20,271 nucleotides of DNA from JBPCOI01 sp051000395 (GTDB taxonomy: Bacteria > Actinomycetota > Actinomycetes > Mycobacteriales > Jatrophihabitantaceae), in the NCBI GenBank assembly GCA_051000395.1, contig JBPCOI010000059.1, positions 1 to 20,271 of the forward strand. The letters are read 5' to 3'. The position numbers and the translations under genes are program-made. Shown here piece after piece: positions 6,888 to 13,095 of this stretch. Under the pieces are notes generated by a model, which saw only the letters and a list, made by a program, of their open reading frames with translations, was not told the DNA's origin and searched no databases. The number at the start of each line of letters is the position of its first letter. The stretch's first letter is position 1.

Positions 6888-8303
6888 TCATGTGGCGGCG
6901 GGGGTGTTGTCGCCGGGGTTGTAGTAGCCTCCGTGCGGCGTTCCGAGGTACGGGAACGTCGACAGGTAGTTGACCGTGTTCTCGGCATTCACGTCGGTGT
7001 TGCTGGACGTCAGTCCCGGCGTGATGGCCCCCGCTGCGGCGTCGGGCTTGTAGTTCTTGTCGATCAGCGGGTAGGTGACGCCGGCCAGCGCGCGCAACTC
7101 GATCGTTGTGACGTCGTCGAACACCCGCCTGCCGTTGGGGAAGCCGGCCGCGTCCATGCCGATCAGGCCGAGGTTGCTGGGCTTGCACGTGGTCGGCGGC
7201 ACCGCCATGTTCAGCCGCAGCAGGTCAGCCGGAATGGTGGTGGTGCTGTTCTGGAAGTTCGGGATGATTCCTGCGGGGATCCCGGTGAGCAGGATCGCCT
7301 CGAGGTCCTTGCGCTCGGTCTTGGCCGCGTCGAGCTTGGCCAGGTTCGGGAACACGCCGGGGTAGAGCACCGGCAGCAGGTCGGCCAACTCCGGGTGGGC
7401 CACGTGGCTGGCGAACTGCGCGTCGCCGTCGGGAGTCTGGGAGTTGAACTTGTCCTTTTGGCCGAGCGGGATGAGCACCTCGTTGACCAGCGGGTTTGCC
7501 TGCCGCGACACCTGGATGAACGGCCCGGTGTTCTGCACGGTGCCGTCGGTGTTGTAGATGCGGGCCTGCTGGCGGCTGGCGGAGGCGTAGACACCGATCG
7601 TGGAGCGGGCGTCCTTCGGGTCAGTGGGGTTGTATCCGCCGCGGGTCAGGTCGGTCTTGGGCACCTGGATGGCGATGGTGTGGATGTTCTTAGCTTTGGT
7701 CGAGTTGATGCCCGGCGCGGCCGGCATCTTCGACAGGTGCAGGTTCTGGAAGGGGCGCAGCTTGCCGAGGTCGAAGATCGCGCCGAGGTCGACGTAGAAG
7801 CCCTCCGCCCGCTGACCGGTGAACACCCTGCGGCCGCCGGGCAGGGTGTGGATGGCCGCCTCGGCGAGCTTGGCGTAGTTCGGCGTGGAGTTCGGCCCGA
7901 TGTTGCACGGCGGGCAGGGCAGGTTGCTGCCCAGCGTCGTGCTCGAGCCGTTGGCGCGCCTGGTGACCGAGGCGAACTGCCTGCGGTTCCAGTTCGGGCT
8001 GTTCAGCGACTCGATCGGACCCACGTTGTAGAGGAACGTGTTCGGGATCGTGTTCACGGTGTTGAACCGGAACTGGTAGGTGATGTCAGCCTTCGCGTCG
8101 CCGGTGTTGTCGATGTGGATCTCGTACAGGACGTCGTCGCCGAACTGGGAGAAGTTCGGTCCTCCGTCCGGATCCTCGAGCGGGACGAAGTTGGCGATCA
8201 GCGTGACGGTGTCGGGCTGGTCGGGGCTGACGAACACGTAGACATCGGTGTTGTCCGCCGCCGGGTCGTTGGCGATACCCGGCGCTTCCTTGTGTGACGA
8301 CAT
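6888..8303 (-). CDS. DUF4331 protein without C-terminal anchor (471 aa)
   Basis: A complete DUF4331 (PF14224) protein closely similar to the neighbouring copy throughout: MSSHKEAPGIANDPAADNTD, DVYVFVSPDQPDTVTLIANF, FGDDVLYEIHIDNTGDAKAD, KNIHTIAIQVPKTDL and NGRRVFDDVTTIELRALAG. It stops at YYNPGDNTPAAT, where the paralogue continues into its Pro-rich/hydrophobic tail. No signal peptide is present, and the ATG at 8303 is set by AGGAGAGG six bases upstream. A CPPC motif (residues ~136-139 region, NLPCPPCNIGP) is shared by both copies and could be redox-active or metal-binding, but this is speculative. It is the second gene of the operon, 37 bp after a small Tat protein. Confidence 0.92.
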   Translation of the reverse strand: MSSHKEAPGIANDPAADNTDVYVFVSPDQPDTVTLIANFVPLEDPDGGPNFSQFGDDVLYEIHIDNTGDAKADITYQFRFNTVNTIPNTFLYNVGPIESLNSPNWNRRQFASVTRRANGSSTTLGSNLPCPPCNIGPNSTPNYAKLAEAAIHTLPGGRRVFTGQRAEGFYVDLGAIFDLGKLRPFQNLHLSKMPAAPGINSTKAKNIHTIAIQVPKTDLTRGGYNPTDPKDARSTIGVYASASRQQARIYNTDGTVQNTGPFIQVSRQANPLVNEVLIPLGQKDKFNSQTPDGDAQFASHVAHPELADLLPVLYPGVFPNLAKLDAAKTERKDLEAILLTGIPAGIIPNFQNSTTTIPADLLRLNMAVPPTTCKPSNLGLIGMDAAGFPNGRRVFDDVTTIELRALAGVTYPLIDKNYKPDAAAGAITPGLTSSNTDVNAENTVNYLSTFPYLGTPHGGYYNPGDNTPAAT

Positions 8304-8309
8304 GCGTTA

Positions 8310-8317
8310 CCTCTCCT
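8310..8317 (-). promoter_or_regulatory. Ribosome binding site of the 471-aa DUF4331 gene
   Basis: AGGAGAGG on the minus strand, six bases before the ATG at 8303, matching the site of the other copy. It rules out a longer N-terminus with a signal sequence. Confidence 0.85.
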
Positions 8318-8340
8318 GCGCGGCTACGGACGGACGGTGA

Positions 8341-8616
8341 CTAAACGGCCTTGGCCCGCCCGGCGATCTGGGCGAGGCGGCGGGCCAGCTTCGGGTCGCG
8401 GTGCACGATCTCGCTCTCGCCCACCAGCACCGAGATCTCGCCCGCAGCCGGGTTCTTGACCCAGGCCACGAACGGTCCGTCGTGCGTGGGACCGGACACC
8501 ACCGGCTCGGCGTCTGCTGAGGAAGCCACGAGTGCGGGCGCCACCGTCGCCGCGCCCACGGCCGCGGCACCCAGCGACGCGTGCTTCAAGAAATTGCGAC
8601 GAGAGTGTTCAGCCAC
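8341..8616 (-). CDS. Small twin-arginine (Tat) signal protein, copy 1 (91 aa)
   Basis: Starts MAEHSRRNFLKHASLGAAAV; SRRNFLK (residues 5-11) is a perfect Tat consensus. A hydrophobic core and a cleavage site near SADA-EP (about residue 36) follow. The mature part of about 55 residues contains GPFVAWVKNPAAGEISVLVG, ESEIVHRDPKLARRLAQIAG and a basic end. It is clearly paralogous to the 88-aa protein at 6588-6854. The GTG at 8616 has GGAAGG 7-12 bases upstream (8624-8629). It is the first gene of the operon, so transcription probably starts in the 232-bp gap to its right. The function is unknown; the pairing with a DUF4331 gene is repeated twice. Confidence 0.88.
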   Translation of the reverse strand: MAEHSRRNFLKHASLGAAAVGAATVAPALVASSADAEPVVSGPTHDGPFVAWVKNPAAGEISVLVGESEIVHRDPKLARRLAQIAGRAKAV

Positions 8617-8848
8617 GACGAATTACCTTCCGCAGAAAGAAAGGCAACGACGCGAGTGCGCCGGTGCCGCCGACGACCTGCCAGAGGAGACCTCCAGCAG
8701 AGACGTGTTATTCATATATGACGAACCGCCCCGGCGCCAGCTTTGCAACTGATTTTCCGCAAGATAGTTTCGCAGGGTGTGCGCGGGTTCCGTGGCGCCT
8801 CGCGACGAAGCGCATTTGCCGGCTGCTCGTGCAGCATCGATGAGTGTT
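8617..8848 (-). promoter_or_regulatory. Upstream region of the DUF4331/sortase operon
   Basis: This 232-bp gap precedes the first operon gene and follows the end of the membrane-protein gene at 8849. It contains the lowest-GC patch of the area, including a perfect 10-bp palindrome TCATATATGA (8712-8721), about 100 bp before the start codon. I could not identify a convincing -35/-10 pair. The palindrome is a candidate operator or part of a promoter; no other gene is seen here. Confidence 0.4.
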
Positions 8849-9373
8849 TCAAGCATTGTCTGGCTTAGTGTCTGGAACGCGGTGGACACCGGCCTCGGGA
8901 CTCCGCTCGCCGGCGCCGAGCGCGGCACGGCGCCGGCGCATCCGCAACGCCAGCGCGAGAGCCGAGAGGAGGAACAGCGCGCCGGTCACGGCCAGCCACC
9001 GAGCGAGGTAGCCGGCCGAGGACAAGCCAGTCGTCGCGTGGTAGTTGGTGCTCAGCCGCGCGATCGAGGGCAGGTACACCAGCAGCAACAGCCCGGAGAC
9101 CAGCGCCGGGAAGCGGACGTAGTTCAGCCACGGCGCGCTGGGCAGTGGCGCCGGGCGACGGCGGGACGCACGCATCATGCCGCGATCGGCGATGGCGTAG
9201 AGCGGCAGCAGCAGCAGGTCGTGCCCGATCGCGGCACCCACGAACCAGACGACGACCCCCACGGGTCGCGAGTGCACCAGGAGGATCGCCGCGTAGCCGG
9301 CCAGCGCGAAGCTTGCGAGCAGGGCGAGCAGGTGCAGTGGGTTGGCGCCGTAGCGGTGCGCGAAACGTCGCAT
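8849..9373 (-). CDS. Small polytopic membrane protein (174 aa)
   Basis: About four membrane segments: NPLHLLALLASFALAGYAAI, VGVVVWFVGAAIGHDLLLLP, a third around FPALVSGLLLLVYLPSIARL, and a fourth around LARWLAVTGALFLLSALALA. A basic then polar C-terminal tail follows. The ATG at 9373 is preferred because GAGAGGTGAGC precedes it and it lies two bases after the stop of the upstream oxidoreductase gene; a longer start at 9406 would overlap that gene more deeply. Tight coupling suggests it works with the molybdopterin oxidoreductase, perhaps as a membrane partner, but I recognise no named family. The invariant-looking GHDLLLLP segment contains a histidine within the membrane. Confidence 0.82.
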   Translation of the reverse strand: MRRFAHRYGANPLHLLALLASFALAGYAAILLVHSRPVGVVVWFVGAAIGHDLLLLPLYAIADRGMMRASRRRPAPLPSAPWLNYVRFPALVSGLLLLVYLPSIARLSTNYHATTGLSSAGYLARWLAVTGALFLLSALALALRMRRRRAALGAGERSPEAGVHRVPDTKPDNA

Positions 9374-9375
9374 GC

Positions 9376-10707
9376 TCACCTCTCGAAGGTGAGCTGGGTG
9401 ACCCACTTGGTGTTGTGCACGCCGGGGTTGTCGGGAACGATGATCCGCGCGGGATAGCCGTGATCAAGTGACAGATCCGCCCCGTTGACCTTCAGCGCCA
9501 GCAGGCTGTCGCCGTCGAGGAGCTGGTTCTGCCGCAGCGTGGCGTTACCGAAACCGTTGTGCTGAAGCGACTGCACGCGCACCGTGCCCGCCTCCGGTGC
9601 GCCGGCCAGTCGGGCGAGATCGCGCAACCGGATACCCGTCCAGGTCTGGTCGTCGGTGGACCATCCTTCGACGCACGCGATCGCCAGATCGGCGCTGTGC
9701 TGCGGCATGGCCAGCAGCTGCTCGCGAGTGAACTGCATCGAGGTGCCGCCCTCGATGCGCAACCGCCAGCTCGGGCCCGTCTTCTCCGGCGTGATGCCGA
9801 CCTGCGCGGCCGTCTTGTTGATCTGGAACCCGTTCGGTCCGCTGCCGGGCTCCACGCCCCGCGGTGCGAGCAGGGCGGTGCGGCGCAGCGAGCCGCCGAT
9901 GCTCTGCCCGATCGTTAGCAAGAAGAGTGCGAGCGACCCGGCGCCGACCAGGCCGAGCACGCCGCGCCGGGAGATGGTGGCCCGGTCCGGCGTCGGCGTG
10001 ACGAGCTCGTCCGGGTCCGCCGGTTCCGGCTCGGTGTGGGCGGTGTCGATGCGCAGTTCGTCACGCAGGCGGCGGCTGCGCAGTGCGCTTCGCATCCGCG
10101 GGAACTTCAGCGCGACGTGCACGACGAACGCGGCGATGAACACCCAGGCGCCGTAGAGGTGCAGGGTGTAGAAGGAGCCGGGGAAGACGTAGAAGTACTG
10201 GATGTTCAGCACGCCGGTGACGAACTCGAAGACCGCTCCCCCGACGAGCAGCAGCAGTGAGAGGCGTTCGAGCAGCTGCGCCGGGGACTTCACGGGGGGC
10301 CACTCGAACAGCTTCGGGATGACCGACCACAGCTTGGCGAGCAGCACCGGGATCAGCACCAGCCCGAGCGTCACGTGCACGCCCTGCGTCACACGGTAGA
10401 GCCAGTGCGGATGGGTCGGCCAGCTGAACAGATAGAACCCCAACAGGCCCTTGTCCGGCGTCGTGTCGTTGCCGTGCAGGTTCGGGTTGTAGGCGGCGTA
10501 GGACAGCAGGCCGGTGACGAACACGATCGTGATGCCGACCAGCAGCACGAGGCCGAACACGGCGGTCAACCACGGTCCGCGCACCGGGCTGCGCCAGAAG
10601 CCCCGGCGAAACGGCCCGGGCGGCGGGTGCTCGGCCATCTGCTGCCAGGCGCGGGCCCGCCGGCTCGTCGCGCCGGCCGGGATCACCGGCTCGTCCTCAG
10701 GCGCCAT
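9376..10707 (-). CDS. Membrane-fused molybdopterin-dependent oxidoreductase (443 aa)
   Basis: The N-terminal half is a cytochrome-b-like membrane domain with four segments (about 47-71, 103-128, 150-172, 183-202). Histidines at 111, 183 and 197 are possible haem ligands. A cytoplasmic linker follows, then an internal twin-arginine motif (ISRRGVLGLVG, Arg247-248) and a fifth segment (250-268). The C-terminal domain (about 295-443) is a sulfite-oxidase-type molybdopterin domain (PF00174); Cys345 in IACVEGWS is the expected molybdenum ligand, and DHGYPARIIVP is the usual family motif. It probably moves electrons between an extracellular substrate and the membrane; the substrate is unknown. The arrangement predicts Sec insertion of four helices and Tat export of the cofactor domain. 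It is coupled to the downstream small membrane protein. Confidence 0.9.
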   Translation of the reverse strand: MAPEDEPVIPAGATSRRARAWQQMAEHPPPGPFRRGFWRSPVRGPWLTAVFGLVLLVGITIVFVTGLLSYAAYNPNLHGNDTTPDKGLLGFYLFSWPTHPHWLYRVTQGVHVTLGLVLIPVLLAKLWSVIPKLFEWPPVKSPAQLLERLSLLLLVGGAVFEFVTGVLNIQYFYVFPGSFYTLHLYGAWVFIAAFVVHVALKFPRMRSALRSRRLRDELRIDTAHTEPEPADPDELVTPTPDRATISRRGVLGLVGAGSLALFLLTIGQSIGGSLRRTALLAPRGVEPGSGPNGFQINKTAAQVGITPEKTGPSWRLRIEGGTSMQFTREQLLAMPQHSADLAIACVEGWSTDDQTWTGIRLRDLARLAGAPEAGTVRVQSLQHNGFGNATLRQNQLLDGDSLLALKVNGADLSLDHGYPARIIVPDNPGVHNTKWVTQLTFER

Positions 10708-10854
10708 GGCATCTCGTCCAATCCTGGTCTGCGCGGCAGTCCGTGGTCCCGGTCGAAACCGGCTGCCGCGGTCGTCGTGCTGCGTCGCGTATCCGGCAAC
10801 CTAGCGCGCAGCGCGGCTGCGGAGGCGAGCGTGCGGGCAACTCGCGAGAGGTAG

Positions 10855-10922
10855 GGGGCGTGGCGGGCGCGTGCCGCGCCGGTGGCGGAGCCGGCACGCG
10901 GACCCATCCCCCGCCACGCCCC
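10855..10922. repeat. Long nested hairpin in an intergenic region
   Basis: Arms GGGGCGTGGCGGG (10855-10867) and CCCGCCACGCCCC (10910-10922) are a perfect 13-bp inverted repeat. Directly inside, CGCGTGCCG (10868-10876) pairs perfectly with CGGCACGCG (10892-10900), and CGCC/GGCG (10877-10880/10884-10887) can close the tip. A 9-base bulge (10901-10909) lies on one side. It sits 148 bp before the oxidoreductase start and downstream of the lipoprotein gene. It may be a transcription attenuator, a structured 5' leader or a terminator; no T-run is present. Confidence 0.6.
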
Positions 10923-10950
10923 GCTCGGGGCGGCGGTGCCGGCACAGCAA

Positions 10951-10990
10951 CGGGCGACCACGCGACGTGTGTGCGTCATGTGGTCGCCCG
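10951..10990 (-). terminator. Candidate terminator of the lipoprotein gene
   Basis: CGGGCGACCAC (10951-10961) and GTGGTCGCCCG (10980-10990) form a perfect 11-bp stem. GACG/CGTC pairs inside it after a two-base mismatch. The hairpin begins 35 bp after the stop of the minus-strand gene ending at 11025. No U-tract follows, as is common in high-GC actinobacteria. Confidence 0.6.
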
Positions 10991-11024
10991 CTGCATTCGC
11001 GGATTCGCCGCGGGTGTGACGTGC

Positions 11025-11660
11025 CTACTTCAGGTTCACCAGCAGGGTCGCGACGCCCACGAGCAGGCCCGCCTTGACCGCGGTGGTCTTGAACACCTTG
11101 TCCAGCAGGCCGGCGGCCGTCGCGGAGACGAGCACCCGGGTGCCGGTCAGGGTCGCGACGTTGCCCGAGACGGTGATCGGCTTGAGGGTGCTGCCGTCGA
11201 GGGTGAACAGGTCGGCGTGCTTGGCTTTGCTCGCGCCGTTGACCGAGACGTCACCGTAGAGCTTTGAGTTGTTGCCCGGGTCGATCTCGAAGTTGGTCAG
11301 CTCGACCTTGGTGGACCCGCCGGTCAGCGACAGGCCGCTGCCGTCGTGCTTGATGTCGCCCTGCACGTACGGCGTGACCTTGCCCTTGGGGTAGACCGTG
11401 ACGTGGCCACCGGTGATCGGGAAGGTCAGCGTGCCCTTCTGCGGCATGGTTGCGGTGCCCACCAGGCCTGGCGTCAGCTTCAGCGTGGTCAGGGCGTTCG
11501 CGAAGCCTGCGTCGAGCGCCACCGAGGTGCTCTGCCCGGTCAGGCTGTCGATCTTGGCCACCGGCTTGACCGATGTGGACGAGGAGCTGCACGCGGCCAC
11601 GGACGTGGCGAGCACGCCGGCCGCGGTTATGCCCACGATCGCCTTTACGATCTTTCGCAT
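11025..11660 (-). CDS. Putative secreted lipoprotein (211 aa)
   Basis: Residues 1-24 form a lipoprotein signal (MRKIVKAIVGITAAGVLATS, then VAAC), with Cys24 as the likely lipidated residue, followed by a Ser-rich spacer. The mature domain is beta-rich: SVALDAGFANALTTLKLTPG, GTLTFPITGGHVTVYPKG, YVQGDIKHDGSGLSLTGG, STKVELTNFEIDPGNN and SKLYGDVSVNGASKAKHADL. The C-terminus is hydrophobic/basic (GLLDKVFKTTAVKAG). The repeated 'FPITGG...G.I.H.GSGLSL...V.L.NF.ID' pattern faintly resembles HtaA-type haem-binding domains, but I would not assign that. The ATG at 11660 has a perfect AGGAGG seven bases upstream. It is monocistronic by context and divergent from the glycosyltransferase operon. Confidence 0.85.
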   Translation of the reverse strand: MRKIVKAIVGITAAGVLATSVAACSSSSTSVKPVAKIDSLTGQSTSVALDAGFANALTTLKLTPGLVGTATMPQKGTLTFPITGGHVTVYPKGKVTPYVQGDIKHDGSGLSLTGGSTKVELTNFEIDPGNNSKLYGDVSVNGASKAKHADLFTLDGSTLKPITVSGNVATLTGTRVLVSATAAGLLDKVFKTTAVKAGLLVGVATLLVNLK

Positions 11661-11667
11661 GGTGTTT

Positions 11668-11680
11668 CCTCCTACGTAGG
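11668..11680 (-). promoter_or_regulatory. Consensus ribosome binding site overlapped by a palindrome
   Basis: AGGAGG (minus strand, 11668-11673) is seven bases from the ATG of the lipoprotein. The perfect 10-bp palindrome CCTACGTAGG (11671-11680) overlaps it, so the site could be a protein-binding operator or could partly mask the ribosome binding site. Confidence 0.6.
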
Positions 11681-11796
11681 TGCTGGTAATGAGCTAGTTC
11701 GTAAGCCGGATGCGCATCGGTTTCACGCAATTCCGGTTCTCGTGAACAGGTCGGACGTTGTTGTTTCACAAGGGTTTCGAGCGCCGGGTCGCCGGG

Positions 11797-11802
11797 TAAT
11801 GT
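11797..11802 (+). promoter_or_regulatory. Candidate -10 box for a leaderless GT2 operon transcript
   Basis: TAATGT fits the actinobacterial TANNNT -10 pattern and ends seven bases before the GTG start at 11810. Transcription would then begin at or next to the start codon. No ribosome binding site is seen there, which agrees with leaderless translation. Confidence 0.5.
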
Positions 11803-11809
11803 CGGTCAC

Positions 11810-12463
11810 GTGTATCCGACGGTGGACATCGTGTTGCCCTGCCTGGACGAGGCTGGCGCCATTCCCTGGGTAATGAGCCGGATCCCTGACAACGCAAGGG
11901 CAATCGTCGTCGACAACGCGTCGACGGACGGCTCGGCCGAGCTGGCCCGCGGTCTCGGTGCCCACATCGTGGACTGCGCCGAGCGCGGCTACGGAGCGGC
12001 CTGCCACGCGGGCCTGCTCGCCGCCGAGGCCGAGTTCGTCGCGTTCTGCGACTGTGACGCTTCTCTCGACCCGTGCGACGTGCTGCGCCTGCTGGCGGCG
12101 GTGCGGGATGGCGCGGACCTGGCGGTGGGCCGCCGCCGCCCCGTGACCCGCGGCGCCTGGCCGACGCACGCGAGGCTGGCCAACCGCGAACTCGCGCGAC
12201 GGGTGCGCCGGCGCACCGGCGTGTCGTTGCGCGACATCGGCCCCCTTCGCCTCGCACGGCGCGAGGCGCTGCTACAGCTCGGCCTGAGCGAACGACGCTG
12301 CGGCTATCCCGTCGAGACGGTCGTGCTCGCCGCGCGCGCCGGCTGGCGCATCGAGCAGGTCGACGTCGCCTACTCCCCACGCACCGGCCGCTCCAAGGTC
12401 ACCGGCACGCTCGGGGGCACCGTCCGGGCGATCCGCGACATGAGCGCGGTGCTGGCGCGGTGA
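11810..12463 (+). CDS. Family 2 glycosyltransferase (GT-A fold)
   Basis: A 217-residue soluble GT2 protein: DIVLPCLDEAGAIPWVMSRI at the N-terminus, AIVVDNASTDGSAELA (nucleotide-sugar site), ERGYGAACHAGLLAA, and DCDAS (residues 81-85) as the metal-binding DxD. The C-terminal half includes RDIGPLRLARREALL and YSPRTGRSKVTGT. This is the dolichyl-phosphate-mannose-synthase-like/UgpB-like subgroup common in actinobacteria. It lacks the C-terminal membrane helices of some relatives. GTG at 11810 is chosen because it begins just before the conserved DIVLP strand and because of the closely spaced -10 box. It is the first gene of a five-gene operon; acceptor and donor sugars are unknown. Confidence 0.9.
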   Translation: MYPTVDIVLPCLDEAGAIPWVMSRIPDNARAIVVDNASTDGSAELARGLGAHIVDCAERGYGAACHAGLLAAEAEFVAFCDCDASLDPCDVLRLLAAVRDGADLAVGRRRPVTRGAWPTHARLANRELARRVRRRTGVSLRDIGPLRLARREALLQLGLSERRCGYPVETVVLAARAGWRIEQVDVAYSPRTGRSKVTGTLGGTVRAIRDMSAVLAR

Positions 12464-13095
12464 TCGCGAGCGTCATCGTCCTCGCGAAGCAACCGGTACC
12501 CGGGCGCGTCAAGACGCGGCTTAGCCCGCCACTGCGACCGGAGCAGGCCGCGTGCGTCGCGGCCGCGGCACTGTCGGACACGTTGCGCGTCACCGCCACC
12601 GTGCCCGCGCGGACGCACCTGCTCGCCTTCGACGGCCCCACCAACGGCTGGCTGCCCGCGAACTGGACGGCGTGCACCCAGCCCCGCGGGGGCCTGGACG
12701 TGCGCATCGCGGCCGCGTTCGGGCACGCGGGCCCCGGACCGGCCCTGCTCGTCGGCATGGACACGCCGCAGGTGAGCGCCGGGCAGCTCGCCGCCTTCGA
12801 CGCCCGCGCCTTTGACGCGTGCCTCGGGCCGGCCAGCGACGGCGGCTACTGGGCCCTCGGGTTGCGCGTCCCCGGCGTCGCGGCGCGCGCGGTCCTCGGA
12901 ATCACGATGTCGAGTCCCCGCACCGGCAGCGAGCAACTGCACCGCCTCGAGCAGCTCGGGCTGCGCGTGCAACTGCTCGACGAACTGACCGACGTGGACA
13001 CGATCGACACCGCGGCGCAGGTGGCCGCTTCGGCTCCGGACACTGAATTCGCGCACGTGTTCGCGCAGTGCCTCGACCCGGCGGCGGTCGGCTGA
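12460..13095 (+). CDS. DUF2064 (TIGR04282-type) nucleotidyl/glycosyltransferase-like protein
   Basis: A 211-residue protein beginning VIASVIVLAKQPVPGRVKTR with the KTRL signature of the DUF2064 family, a Rossmann-like GT-A fold related to nucleotidylyltransferases. Further motifs are LLVGMDTPQVSAGQL and LGPASDGGYWALGL, where the acidic residues and Gly-Gly loop line the presumed nucleotide site. GTG at 12460 overlaps the previous stop (GTGA), implying translational coupling. In actinobacteria this family commonly sits beside a GT2 and a methyltransferase, as here. Its reaction is not firmly established; a role in sugar-nucleotide or surface-glycan formation is inference. Confidence 0.88.
   Translation: MIASVIVLAKQPVPGRVKTRLSPPLRPEQAACVAAAALSDTLRVTATVPARTHLLAFDGPTNGWLPANWTACTQPRGGLDVRIAAAFGHAGPGPALLVGMDTPQVSAGQLAAFDARAFDACLGPASDGGYWALGLRVPGVAARAVLGITMSSPRTGSEQLHRLEQLGLRVQLLDELTDVDTIDTAAQVAASAPDTEFAHVFAQCLDPAAVG

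Larger units (their letters stand above)
10708..11024. other. 317-bp gap holding two hairpins, no gene
   Basis: No convincing coding sequence is seen on either strand. The right part carries a terminator-like hairpin (10951-10990) and the centre a long nested hairpin (10855-10922). The left ~145 bp before the oxidoreductase start should hold that gene's promoter or leader; the ATG at 10707 is preceded by GGACGAG. Confidence 0.6.

Noticed and set aside
6543..8297. 584-codon open frame on the plus strand
   Set aside because: It is antisense to the well-supported DUF4331 and small Tat genes; composition is typical of a high-GC shadow frame and it resembles no family.
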